This document shows, one piece after another, positions 34,339 through 46,388 of a stretch of 64,000 nt of DNA. The position numbers and the translations under genes were made by a program. The first letter of the stretch is position 1. Every line of letters begins with the position of its first letter. This stretch comes from Galaxea fascicularis (taxonomy: Eukaryota; Cnidaria; Anthozoa; Scleractinia; Euphylliidae), in NCBI GenBank assembly GCA_948470475.1, contig OX419347.1:675001-739000 (forward strand). Reading direction: 5' to 3'. Below the pieces are notes generated by a model that saw nothing but the letters and a program-made list of their open reading frames with translations, made no database searches and was not told the origin of the DNA.

Positions 34339-37300
34339 TAGAATTCGAGCCGAGACAGTTATGCAAACCCGAGACGAAGTCGAGGGTTTGCATAACTGTC
34401 GAGAATTCTCCTCTAAAAACTACAACGCGTCACACAACCATGTTTGCATACTCTCATGCAAACACGCCTCTCGGCCAATCAGAGCGCGCGTACTATCTTA
34501 GTTATTTTATAAAAGTTGATAGAATTGGCTTAAAAAATATCAGACATAGGAAGGATGTCCTGTTTCTCGTCACTGACTGTTTCAACTCGGAACATACTTT
34601 TCTTCAGTTTTACAGAGGAGACGCTTCATTCTCTTTACTGCACTGTTTGGTATTTAAGGCGGGTACTTAAGGGTTTGAGAGGAACCCTTGAATGTTAAAT
34701 TATTAAATACAGCTCAGCAAGACGTAATTAAGATAATTAAACCTCTCTGACAATGAAGAAGCGGGAAGATGCGATGGATAAGTGATAAATCCCCTCAAAC
34801 TTCCTATTGGAACCGACTGAGTCATGCGGCGAGTCCGAGAACATAATCCCTTTGAAAGAAAGAGAGAGAGAGAGAAAACAACTCACAACGTACTTTGCCA
34901 AATGAAGTAAATTTCCAAATGTGCTCCAGTTGGCTTCTTTTAATTTGTATTCACAACTCTTGCCATTCCTTCCATTATATGAAGCTGCCATCAATGACCA
35001 ACATAACCACTTGATCAAACGTTTGGTCATGGGAATACAGGGATTGATCATCAGAGATGAATTATTGTTCACTTTTAATCCAATTCTCCCAACCATTACT
35101 TATTAGAAGTAAGTGCAGAACACTGATTAAGGAGAATTTGTACGTTCATAATAGAAGTTAGAGGGTTATGGTGTTTTTCAGCGACAGGCCAACATAAATG
35201 ATCGTAGTGTTCTCAGTTTCTTCACGCTTTGCGTACCATAGCAAACATAACACAAATATTGTGCGACTCACAACCATAGGCTCCTCTCACAGAGAACCAA
35301 AGGAAAGACAAAAGCCCATAGGTCTGTTTACATTTTGTTCTGAAAACATAATATTCCTTATGTAGCTTCTATTTCTGATAAGGCACTTCCTTATTCAGTT
35401 GGCGGTTTGTGTGGAGGGAAGAATTTCATTTTATAAGCGGAAGTTTTGGCTAGAAAACGTTTTTTCAACCACCTCTATTTATTTTCTTCTGCCATGTAAT
35501 TTGACTCACTGCTGTGATAAAAACCGTTATCCGCTCAGCTTGAATACGAGATGAGTGATTGTAGCAAGAAGCCAGCTGCGCACCACCAGAGGTTTGGTGA
35601 ATACCTTTCAGCGTGGACTTGAAGCATAACCATCGTTTAATAACCAGGTAAGAAATAATTTGCAGGTAAAGGTACATTGAAAGGGCTCTAATATTTTCAA
35701 AAAATTTCAAGTTCCCTTTTTTGTATACCGAAATTGCTACTGTACCACTGTGATGGCAAAGTGTAATGAAATGTAATGCAAATTCTTTCTTGTAAGCATG
35801 AAGCTTCAAAAAGCTTTGAAAGTGATGGCAAAATCTTTGAGCACACTGAATGTAGCGTGAATTGGCATATTTAGCAGATTTAAACGCTCTTAAAATACGT
35901 GTTCGGTGTAGAGTGATGAATAATTCTACAGAGACGTAAAGTTTTTGACAGCGTCCAACAAAGATGGATCTTTTTTAAAAAAAAAATGATAATTTGTAAT
36001 TCGTCAAAAACTTTCCACATATATAAAACACACGAATGTGAATTAATTGGGGGATCTTAAATTCTGTGGTTTCACTTTCCTCTAGTTTGAGTTCCAGTAC
36101 TTTCAATGTTTTTTCAGGAGATGATCTATTCTTGGTGTTCCTTAGGTTTTTAGAATATTGACAATATGTTTCTCTTCATTTTTTAACGTTCTCTAATAGA
36201 ACAGTTTATGGTTTGTAATATTTCCATAATCGTGAATGAATTGTGCCGCGTTCCTTTAAATTTTAACGATTTTATTATCAACAAAACCTAAATCCAAAGC
36301 TTATTTTATTCCATGAATCACAAAACACATCACTGGTATTACTGCCCCAGCTCTTAGACAAAATTAATGTCAAACATGAATCAGTGGGAAAGATGTTACT
36401 TTCTGGGGCGCACCCGGGGCATGCATTATAGTTTAAAAGTCACCTTTCGTATTCAGTATTTAAAATTACACCCCTAGAGGGGCAAAACCAATTTTGAATT
36501 AAAGCAAATTAGCAATCCTTTTTAAGGGCAAAACTAAAAAAACAAAATCTTAGGGTTTGAAAATCAATCACCTTCTTCAACCGCTACTGCATAATTTGCC
36601 GAAGAAAACTGACCACTGTGAAGTCTTGAAAAATCTTGGACTATCAGTTGATCCGCCAATTCAGGCCTATTGAGACTCAATTGCTGTGATTTCGTTGTCT
36701 ATTATGCTATAACCATCTATGGGAAAGCAGGGACGGTTTCGAGTAATACTTTTCTGTGTTGCTGTTTTCATGATGTACAACTGAATTTGTTCAAGTGAGA
36801 TGACGGAAAGACAATGCATTTGAGTAGAAGGTTTCTTAGATAATATTTATTCTACTAAAACTGGTGAACTTAACTGGTCGCATTCCGGGTTCGAATCGTG
36901 TATGAACGAAACAATCTCTTAAATTGGGTTAACTGGATAAAACTAAGGAAGATAAAACTAATAGAAATTAAAATTACATTCAATATACCTGCACAAATGA
37001 TTTGTGTTCTCAGCTCGAAATCTTAGCTCTAAAAAGACCAATTCTACTGAATTCTTCTTCTTCCATGCAATAATCATATTCCCTATATAGTTGTAAGCCT
37101 TTTCTGGAATGATTGGTCAAGAACCATACACGGATATTTGTGAGCAAACCTGTAGTGAAATTAAAACACAGTTTGATGTTTCTGCTTTCTACTGGCAAGT
37201 TTGCATAACGAGGAGATACTCACAGCCGCTATGTTTAGTGATATAGAATATAGAAACGGATCACATGATGTATATTCGAGTTCTCCATCCTGCTCAATGA

Positions 37301-37555
37301 AACACCATACAATCACGTGTTCGATATACTCTGTTTCACGCGCAGATATAGGCCGGGTTTGACCGGCTTTTATATTCCTGTGTCTTTCTTCCTAACTATC
37401 GTCTACTCGATGACCGCAAAACACACGCCGGTTAAAGGCTGTCGTTCACAACTGGACAGGTTTTGGAAAAACATTACGTCCTCGCCTGACTTGTAACTAA
37501 CTTTGTATACTGACCATGCTTTCCTCCTTAGTGGTTCGTGGATACTCGAGTTAAT
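33817..37555. other. Intergenic, repeats only
   Basis: No gene recognised. 34335-34530 holds a foldback repeat: GTAGAATTCGAG and AGACAGTTATGCAAACCC are mirrored by GGGTTTGCATAACTGT and GAGAATTCTCC. The rest is AT-rich with chance frames of under 120 codons. The promoter of the Cys-loop receptor gene lies at the right end. Confidence 0.45.
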
Positions 37556-37761
37556 ATGGCGTCCTTCCGACTGACGACGAAATGGCTCCTGTTGTTTCTT
37601 TCACTGCCTTTCAAACTTTCAACCACCGTTGGGTATGCCTACTGTTAGCCATGTATTCAGCTCTTGAGTTTCTTTACATTATTACAGGCTCAGTTTATAA
37701 TATCAAAAATTCGTTTTCATGCACACTTCAAAGCTGACGCAGCTTCTAATTGATTAATTGA

Positions 37762-37802
<41 letters not shown>

Positions 37803-40800
37803 CTAGTGAGTGAATGATTCATTCAGTCATTCTTTTTATTCATTGCTCTTGTTCTAAATACTAATTATTTAGTGAAAGCACAGAAAACCCTTCCATTAGG
37901 CGCTCAGAGATAGCTAACGCATCTGAGATTCTCAACAAATATTTGAGGAAGAAATGTTACGACAAAAGAACACGGCCTAATGTGACAGGTAATTAAAAGA
38001 TTTATATTATTCAAGAATCTTAGTTAGGTAATAACTGAGTCCCCGAGATAATACGCCCTGACAGGACTTTTTCCAAAAATTGACGTCTTGACACTGAAGG
38101 AAGTCGTTTTAGTCTGAAATGTTGATTAAATTCCCGAAATGGACAACGAAATGTCCAACCAAGACAACCCAAGAAATTCATGTCGACGAACTGAACCATA
38201 AGAAAAAGGATTGAATGTACACGGGGCTCACTAACTGAATGGCAGTTGAATACACTGAAAGACATGAAGAGGCTTTGATCCATTGATTAATTGACTCTCC
38301 GACTGACTGATTGGTCATATGGAGACTGGTTGGTTGGTTGGATGATTAATCAACTGATTGATCGATAGTATACTTCAGTTAGCATTAGGTGACAAATGCA
38401 TACTTTTGCCTTACAGGCAGTCCCGAAGTGGTAAATGTAAGCATGGCGATAAAGGCATTCAGTGAGATCAAGGAGTCGAATATGGTAACTGTGTTCTCTA
38501 CCTCTGGTCGAAATGATTTCATTGCACAGACTTAAGCCAAAGAGTCATTGTGAACTGGCTTACACCCTTGTTTTCTCTTCAGGAATTCCAGGTATTTGTT
38601 TACCTTCGACAACAATGGATGGATAAACGCCTGGCTCACGGTAGGGAAGCAGTGCTTGCATTGGGTGGTACGGATGTGGAGCGGATATGGCTTCCAAACA
38701 CTTACATCACCAACGCTAATGACTACGAAGTCTTCACTTCTAATCAGCTGGTACTGATTAAAGGCAATGGCGAGATTTTGTACTTTGCTTATGTGCGCAT
38801 AGCAGGAGCCTGCCAGATGACTCTGTTCAAATTCCCCATGGATGTACAACGCTGTCACTTGACACTGGAAAGTTGTAAGTGTGTGATTGCCTGGATGGGA
38901 GAGTAACGGGGATCTGCTAGATTCCAAGCGTTCCCATCGTAGTCGTCGTTGCCTGAGCTCCGTAAACTGACTTCGAAATCTTATCCTGTTGGGCTGCCTG
39001 GGGTCTGTTTGCGATAGACTCACTTCCATAGAGTCCCAGACCTCCCACATTCAAACATGAGAGTCTATTGAGCTTGTGCATGTCTTGCATTGCATTGTAG
39101 ATTTCTGAGAACAGGGCGGGTCAGTGGAACGATACCCCCAAGTAACTGAAGTAACCATGCTTCCAACCATTTGTAGTGTAATGTATACTTCATATACCTT
39201 ACATCAGCATATAAAGGCGCCACTGGCACCAGCATTTAGTAGATATTTGACGTCACCCACCGAACCCACTTTGGTTACTTTTTCAGTCCGTCACCCGGTT
39301 GAGGAGATTGACTTTAGGTGGAAGGAAGATGAGCCTATCAGTATATTCAACAAGGAGTTAGCAGAATTTGACGTTACTAAATTTGAAGTGGAATCGAAAA
39401 ATTCCTCCTATGTTTCAGGTTAGTTAATTGGGGGGCAAAGTTGTATTCATTGTCGACTTCGTTAATTCCCGCTATTAAAAGCGTTTTAAGAAAAATAAGG
39501 TGGCCAAAGCCTTCGTAAAGCGTATGAAGCGCTGGCTAAACATTTTAAATACCAGGTACGACAGATTTATCACTGTTTGCTAAATTGCTTGATGGAAGCA
39601 AGGGCCTTCTTCCAAAAAAAGTGGTCGAACAGAGAATTAACTCTGAAGTGTAAATTATAAGTGCTAATAGAAACCCATGAAAAACCCACTGGGCGTTAAC
39701 CCTAGTAAAGGGTATCAGGGAACCACACGAGGCTAAGAAAAAATTCTTATGACCTCGGTGGGAATCGAACCCACGACCTCCGGATTAGATCTACCGTTGC
39801 TTCTTCTTCCGTTACAACATATATATGTACCCTTCTTCCAAAAAGATATGTTTGCCAAACATCGTCTACAGGTCTAACAGAATGCTCGACCCTTAGACAT
39901 CGCTGGCCCAGCAAATATATTGAACTTGTTTGTTGACCTGAGCATCCTACCAAGGCGTGTCAACTAGCCAAAAGTGGCACTGAAGAGTAGCCGTATCTTG
40001 CTGAAGTGTTCGGCCCTGGCGTGCTGTTGAAACACTACCACTGCAACGCTAGAACGTTAACCCAGAAACTCAAATACTTTAAATAACTATTTATTTGTCA
40101 AAAGATATCATTTTTCTCTATTTTTCCTCGTTTTAGGAAAATACAAAAACTTGATAGTCACCTTTACTTTTCATCGACGTATGGGATTCTACTTTATCCA
40201 GTTTTACATCCCTTGCATTGTCATGGTTTCTCTCAGCTGGATCTCTTTCTGGATGGATCGATACTACATCGGAGAACGATTGTCACTCGGAATCACGACG
40301 ATACTCACGATTGTGTTCCTACTTGGCTCGAGTAACTCGACCATGCCTCGGGTCAGTTATGCCAAGGCTATTGACTGGTACCTTCTCGGATCCTTTATCT
40401 TCGTGTTTTCTACACTTGTTAGCGATTTACTCGTCTACAGACTCCGCTCAAAAGGAGAAGAGAAAGGAAAACAGAAAGGAAAAGTGGAGGAAGAAGAAGA
40501 AAAGGTACGTATGATATTGTTGTGAATTAGAAAATAGTCTCCTTACGGCAGAGGGAAAAAGTTTGCAACAATTAATACAATGTAACGCAACAACAAATGG
40601 GGAGGAGATGCTGACCTCTCTCTTATGTCTTTTCCAGTCCCAGAACAACAAAATAGTGTTCCAGTGTAAACACGGCTTCAAACCAAACTACGTAGCAGAT
40701 GCAAATGGGCACATTCACCTGGTTAGTTACCAGGACAGCAAAGTGGACGACACTTCACACTGCAATAATTGTCTGCGCACGTGCTGTCTGGCTTGTGCCC

Positions 40801-40925
40801 AGTCTACTGACACCGATCGCGAGAAAGCTGATCTCAGCGTGCTCACCAACAAGTGCTGTCGTTACATGTTCCCAATAGCCTTTGCGATTTTCAATCTAGT
40901 TTACTGGCTGGCTCTAAGTACCTGA
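37556..40925 (+). CDS. Cys-loop (GABA-A/glycine-like) receptor subunit, 446 aa, 7 exons
   Basis: Exons 37556-37632, 37873-37988, 38417-38484, 38583-38874, 39287-39418, 40137-40504, 40638-40925; GT-AG and in phase. Signal peptide 1-25, then YDKRTRPN (55-62, matching GABA receptor YDKRLRPN), IWLPNTYI, and the Cys-loop Cys164-Cys178 (CQMTLFKFPMDVQRC). M1 is about 244-266, M2 starts at GER (274-276) followed by LSLGITTILT, M3 306-330 after MPRVSYAKAIDWYL, and M4 427-444. The extracellular part and M3 are GABA-A/GlyR-like, but the anion-channel PAR at the inner M2 end is GER, as in cation-selective nicotinic receptors (GEK). The M3-M4 loop holds a Lys/Glu-rich segment and a Cys cluster (Cys393-Cys404). 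It is a pentameric ligand-gated channel subunit; the transmitter is unknown. Confidence 0.9.
37747..37800. repeat. GATT microsatellite
   Basis: About ten GATT units in intron 1 of the Cys-loop receptor gene. More diffuse GATT/GACT repeats occur in the next intron around 38280-38360. Confidence 0.9.
39650..39830 (-). mobile_element. Diverged tRNA-derived SINE in Cys-loop receptor intron
   Basis: On the minus strand, GCAACGGTAGATCTAATCCG leads into GGAGGTCGTGGGTTCGATTC (box B GGTTCGATTCC), then a body with CTTAGCCTCGTGTGG and TAGGGTTAACGCCCAGTGGG. Box A is poor. The arrangement matches a coral SINE type whose body carries GGGCTAACGCTCA. It could be mistaken for a tRNA gene. Confidence 0.6.
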
Positions 40926-43920
40926 ATTTGAGATCTGGGTTGGGTTTATACTTAGAAGTGTAAACTAGAATGGATACTGATTCGGCATTCGAATTAGCTT
41001 TACCAGTACCCTTAAGCTCGGCTATAGAAACATCCATATTTTCGGGATTCGTTTCCCCAGGAGGACGTTGCAAGCTCGTGGGCCGTAAGAAGAGGACTAG
41101 AGAAAAGGAAAAATGAAGCACGAAAAATATGCCACTTACTTGTTCAGAAACTTTTGAAGCAATTTGTAGTCAAATGAACTCTGTTTTAAAATAGATATTC
41201 CGCGTCTACTATATTAACGAAATCGATGCATTATTTAAGCTGACCGTTTCATTATAAACAGGAAGCTGGGGAGTAAAACACAAGGCTTTACTCTCAAATA
41301 GTTCATTTATCATAAGTAATCAACAGAGTAGTCCAAATTTTACTGAATTCCTCAGGGCTAAATTGAGTTTAAAAGTCTTTATGGTAAGTGGACTTCCTTA
41401 TACCAGAGTTTTGTTGATAACTCAACGTTCACTTAAGGCTCGTCGGTTATTGATATGTCAGTGATACGTGGTATGTATCTTTTTTAGAGGTGCTCCTGAC
41501 CACAAATCAGAGAGAAATAATGCCAGCCTTACTAGCCTCCTACGCAGACATTCGTTTGGCTCGTCACACAAATCTTTCCTTCCCTAAAAATGATTACGTG
41601 ACAAGCCAAAAGAATGTCTGCGAACTAGGCTAAGCCTTCATGTGTAAAATCACTTTCTCGATGCTCTTTCTCTTAGTCTGGATCCAAAGCTAATTTTCAC
41701 TTTTCTGCAGTTCACAGGCTGTGTTGAATTGTCCGTGAAACGATACGTGATTGGTTTTCCCTGTACCACGCATTAGACCATATAGGGCGATTCCGTTGAG
41801 TTTCCAGTTTGAACACAGTTGTCCGCTTCATATAACATGCATTATAACATTTATTTCTTTTATTTGTTGTTCCTATATATTACCGTTAAATTATCGTACA
41901 AACCCTTATAATTAACGCTATTATTGTGAAATGGTTCAACGTCCTTACGAGCTCTATTCGGCGATCGCAAAAGACAGATCACACCTTGGTAATTTCAAAA
42001 TATCTTTCATTTGCCCGACAACTGCTGTATCCGTCTGAACTGTTAAGGGTTTTTTTAATATTCCTCGATGTTATCCCGTTAGTAGACTTAAGTACAGTGA
42101 TAGGGTTGAGCGTTGGCAGTCGGAGGCCAACATATTTTCACTGTAACCTGGTAACATTGCGTGCCTACAGTACTTGGTGACACTGGAGATGGAAATGGTT
42201 GCAATTAAGGAAGTGTTCATTTTGATGGTATGCATAGTACAAATTAAAGATTTTTTGGAATTACCAAGGTGACGGTAAGACGACTGGATAAAGTTCCTCT
42301 GGACCCTTTGTCACTACAAACACTCCATGAGCTGTGACGTCATTAACGACCTATTTTGATAAGTGCACGCAAACAAAATAAGTAACTAGATAGAATGGTG
42401 AAGCGTGAAATCCTTCCAAAGCATCGTGCAGAACAACAGAAGAGTATTTAAGCTTAACTTGTTGACGGAATTCGTCGTAGATTCCTTAACCGTCAAATGG
42501 CCTTCAGTAACTCGACCGTCTGATGAAAGCGTCTATTGTATAAACTCAATTTACACATCTTCATTCAACAGTTGTCAGATAGAGCGTACAATGTAGGAAG
42601 AACCACAAATATCTTTTATTTTTCTTGTTTGTTTTATCTGGTGCGCCAGACATGCTTTATTTCCACATACTTAAGACGCTTGCTTATCTGGGCTTCACGC
42701 ACTGAAACCAACAAATCTTAAATCAGTTTATGCCATCTGAATTACCAGTCATAAATTCTGTTTCGTCCAAGTTAATGTTAAGCAAATGTTATTGTTCTCT
42801 GATCAAGTGAGCCGTAAAGAACGAGTGGTCGGCTTTTTTGTGGATTTGCTAACGTTCGCGCTTTTTACTTTGCCCGGGGGGGGGGGGAAGAGGGGTACTC
42901 CCCTATATACGCCTTATAAGTATGTGCCGCTCAAAAGGGAATGTTTTGTTTTAGCCGTTTTGGTCTGAAAAACGGGTATACATTTTGTGGTCTTAAATCG
43001 GGTATAATTTTCAAAGGAACTACTAGAGCGTATAAACGTATTTGTCCTGTTAACTCCAACCAGGATAATAGACAAAGAGAAGTATCCAAAATATATCATT
43101 TCACCGCTGAATTCTCAGTGCTGATGCGAAGGTTAACGTCAGGTCAGAAAACGGATATGGATCAATAGAGGCCAGATCTGAAATGGAATGTTTTTGTCTG
43201 AAATGAGTCAGGTCAAACTGACGAGGTCAAATCATGATAGGTGTGTGCCGGGCGGCATGCATGATTTTCGAGGAGTACCTCCTTCGGCGCTTTTTGTAAG
43301 TGCCTCTTTCCGGGATCAGGGGCGTTAACATTGCTTGTGGACATAAGAACAGTTACAATAGCCCAGACAATGCAATTGGCACGTAAAGATGACTAAGGAG
43401 ATACCTCATTAACGTCTTCTTTGAAAAATTCTAATTGAGGTTAAAACTTGACAAACAGATTGAAAAACGAATTATATTTGCATGTCAATGCCGGACACTC
43501 GACAGATACGCAAGGAAGCACTGCAGACAAATTAACCGCTACTTGTAAGCCACAGGCTGATATGAGAAATCAAGGCACAAGGACGGCTCTGCGTGAAAGT
43601 TTGAAAACATGTTTAGACCAATCTGATGTTACAGCAATCTTTAGTTTGAGACCACTCTGTATTTAGTGAACAAACAACTACAATCAAAAAGGCAATCAGT
43701 CTTGTGTTTAATGCAAAATCAAAGCCCTTTTAACGAATACACAGTACATGTAGTCTACATGAACTAAAACTGTGGATGAGTTACAGTGTGGTTAGTCGAC
43801 CGTTACGAATAGATAATTAATTATACGGGTTTACAGGATTTCTATTTGATTTTGAGAGAAAAAGACTTAACAATAAGCGATTAATGCGCTTGAGATACGC
43901 TTCATTATTATCACTTCACC
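40926..43920. other. Intergenic with two repeat elements
   Basis: No gene. 41525-41637 is a foldback (CTAGCCTCCTACGCAGACATT mirrored by AATGTCTGCGAACTAGGCTA). 42876-43285 is a dispersed-repeat-like stretch opening with a G run and GGGGTACTCCCC, with GTATGTGCCGCTCAAAAGGG and GGTCTGAAAAACGGGTATA inside, and closing with GAGGAGTACCTCC. Frames of 60-85 codons have no recognisable product. Confidence 0.45.
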
Positions 43921-44625
43921 TCAGCTGTTTGGTGGCTTAGAATCCTCGTACACGGTAATCTCAATGTAGTTGATGGTGTACCTCTCTGTGCTTTTGAAGC
44001 GATACAACTCAAACCACAGCCCTTTGCTCAGCTCGAGGACGTCAGAATACAGCGCTGTAATCTTGTGGCCATCATCTATAGCACAGTAAGCAGACCCAAA
44101 CGATTCACTTGGCTTGAAAGCCAACTCAAACTGATCCGGATTGTTGCGCGAGCTGGATCGAACAGTTGTGGCAACATCCACGTTCGGGTTGTTTAACTTG
44201 TTCCTTGCTGAGTCGCCTTCCACCGCCCTGTATGGCCCAAGCGTGTTGTAATCGTTGTTTGGATCAAGAAGCTGGATCCCATAGGATTTGTCTCCATCGG
44301 AAATCATGTAGGACATTGGATCGCGAGGCTGCTGCGGTTCTGGTAGCACCACACCTATCTTCATCTTCACTGTGATGTCTGCTTCGTCAGCCAACTCGCC
44401 TTTAGGGATCAGAAGGATTCGAAAGATGGTTTCCCAGTCGGAGGAGTCCTGTTTGATGACCAGTTTGAGTTCATCTGATTCTCCCTCATCCAAAGCACCT
44501 GAGTTCCATTCCACTGATCTACTTTCACGAAGCCACTTTGGGAGCATCAAACGATGGAACAGTACTCTAGATTGCCAATCTGGTCGGCGACGGGGAGCTG
44601 CTGCTGCTTGGAGTGGAGCACTCAT
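43921..44625 (-). CDS. Uncharacterised single-exon protein, 234 aa
   Basis: The frame is open for 251 codons above the stop, and the only sensible ATG is at 44625 (MSAPLQAAAAPRRRPDW). There is no signal peptide, membrane segment or catalytic motif I recognise. The sequence alternates short beta-type strands (ELKLVIKQ, TIFRILLIP, ITVKMKIGVVLP, DQFELAFKP, GLWFELYRF, YTINYIEITVYED), suggesting a beta-sandwich or lectin-like fold; this is inference from the pattern only. A TATAAAA box lies about 95 bp upstream of the ATG. I do not recognise the gene; it may be a cnidarian-restricted family. Confidence 0.7.
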   Translation of the reverse strand: MSAPLQAAAAPRRRPDWQSRVLFHRLMLPKWLRESRSVEWNSGALDEGESDELKLVIKQDSSDWETIFRILLIPKGELADEADITVKMKIGVVLPEPQQPRDPMSYMISDGDKSYGIQLLDPNNDYNTLGPYRAVEGDSARNKLNNPNVDVATTVRSSSRNNPDQFELAFKPSESFGSAYCAIDDGHKITALYSDVLELSKGLWFELYRFKSTERYTINYIEITVYEDSKPPNS

Positions 44626-44717
44626 CGTTAACCACCAAACCGATCTTCTTGAACCGCGTAGTTCAGCAAGTTCCAACTGGCGAAACGCACTGTGTTCGCT
44701 TTTAGCAGCACACGAGA

Positions 44718-44724
44718 TTTTATA
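44718..44724 (-). promoter_or_regulatory. TATA box of the uncharacterised gene
   Basis: TATAAAA on the minus strand, with GC-richer flanks, 93-99 bp upstream of the ATG at 44625. It would place the transcription start near 44690. Confidence 0.5.
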
Positions 44725-45614
44725 CCGTTACATTGACAGGCGTGCATGTGGGAGGGAACAATTTCCTGTGTTGGCTCTTTGTTTTGGAAGTGAGGGTGTG
44801 TCAACTGCTAATTTATTACTCTCACGTCCGTTCGTGTAGTCATGCAAATAAAGCTTGTTCTTGTTGTATGCATGCAACGGCCAGGATTTTATACCTTTGG
44901 AATTTCCTAAACTTGTCCACGGTATTGGACTTGGCGTTTGTTAAGGGACTCTTGAATAATATTTGTTGCCAATTGACTAATAAGGGTGTGTAGAGTGCTT
45001 TCCGTGCCGTTAGCGTAAGCTTGTTTTCAGTCCAGTTTTAAAACTCATGGCAGCTAAAACAGTGGTTGATGTTTACCATGTACACCGATCCAAAGATAGT
45101 AACAGTATTAGCATGCCACTTGATCGACAATTTTTGTACGTGACTAGCAATGCCGCCACTGACAAGATCTGCACGAACAACTCAAATACTATCTTCTTTG
45201 TTTTCCATCCACGCGTAAAATGTTGGGCCAACCATATCAATACCGCTTCTAACTGGAGAAGTGAAAAAACCGCGTCGAAAATCCCACGGCAAGATCGATG
45301 AAAATTAATGCCGCGGAAATATCGTACAAAAACGTTCTTGAAATGCAATGCCCTTATCCCCCATACTACCCCTCTCGGTAAACCATTTACGGTATTCAAG
45401 TGTACGTGCATTACAACAACAACAAGTACGGTCAGTGCACTGTGCCCAGGGGGAAGGGGGGTAATTAGTGAATTCTGATGACGCGTCCGTTCAGTACTCC
45501 ACTTCCAAAATTCAGTAATTAGCAGCGTACTTGCAGCGAGCAAGAAAAACAATTTCCACCACTTTTTTTTATTCCAGTTGAAGCGACATTAATTGCGAGA
45601 ACACGGAATCGATG

Positions 45615-45908
45615 TGTTTTAGGGCAGTCGTATTTCACCTCCTCCCCACAAACGCCTGCTCACCCGAAAGCAACATTCATTTCCCATTGTTTGACATGTG
45701 AGATATCCGAGCCAATCACGGTTGAGCCATAATCAAAAAACGTGCTTCCTTTTCCTAGTCCGGAAGAAAACATTGAGGGAAATGTACAAAGAACCATTCT
45801 ACATCTCATGTAGCCTTAAGTTCAAAAGCGTAAAATCAAGAGAAAGAGGAGTCCTGTGTGGACTTTCTTATCAATGAGGGAGGATGTGAAATACGACTCC
45901 CCTAAAAA
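45615..45908. mobile_element. MITE-like inverted repeat
   Basis: TTTTAGGGCAGTCGTATTTCACCTCCTC at the left is mirrored by GAGGATGTGAAATACGACTCCCCTAAAA at the right (about 26 paired bases), enclosing about 230 bp without coding capacity. No target duplication was identified. Confidence 0.6.
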
Positions 45909-46264
45909 CGACTACGTGGGAGATACCGTACTGAAACTTCTGCCCAGTCGTTGTATTGAATACCAAAGTGCTCATCGGTGATTCGCATTTTATTTAAAGT
46001 GCATGTGCACCATCACTCTGTTGACAAAGAGCTTCACTCAAATTCTTTATTTGGCTTGACTAAAAAAAACATGGTTCAGAAGAGCTGTCCACCTACAAAT
46101 TTCAAACCCAAAAAATCTTTCGATTATCCCCATCATTTGAAATTTAGAGCCTGCCCGGTGGAATCCGGTACCCGATGAACTGCATCGCAAATATATCCAA
46201 GAGTACAATTCGATGGCTTCAGGTTTCCGCAGCTCTGTTGGCAGAGATAGCCCTTTTCAAACCC

Positions 46265-46270
46265 TTTATT
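46265..46270 (-). terminator. DMAP1 polyadenylation signal
   Basis: AATAAA on the minus strand, about 120 bases after the DMAP1 stop codon at 46389-46391. Confidence 0.55.
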
Positions 46271-46388
46271 TACAAAGAAAAAAGTTCTCAAGTTGGGCGT
46301 GGCCAGATGTTTGTGTGACCTCAGTCTGAGAAACCTTGTGACTCATGTCACACAAAGCAGGCAGGCATTCTCTAACTCCTTTCTGTTG

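Noticed and set aside
35465..35809. 114-codon minus-strand frame
   Set aside because: No recognisable product and no supporting signals in an otherwise gene-free stretch.
38532..39050. 172-codon minus-strand frame
   Set aside because: Antisense shadow of exon 4 of the Cys-loop receptor, which has clear homology and splice sites.
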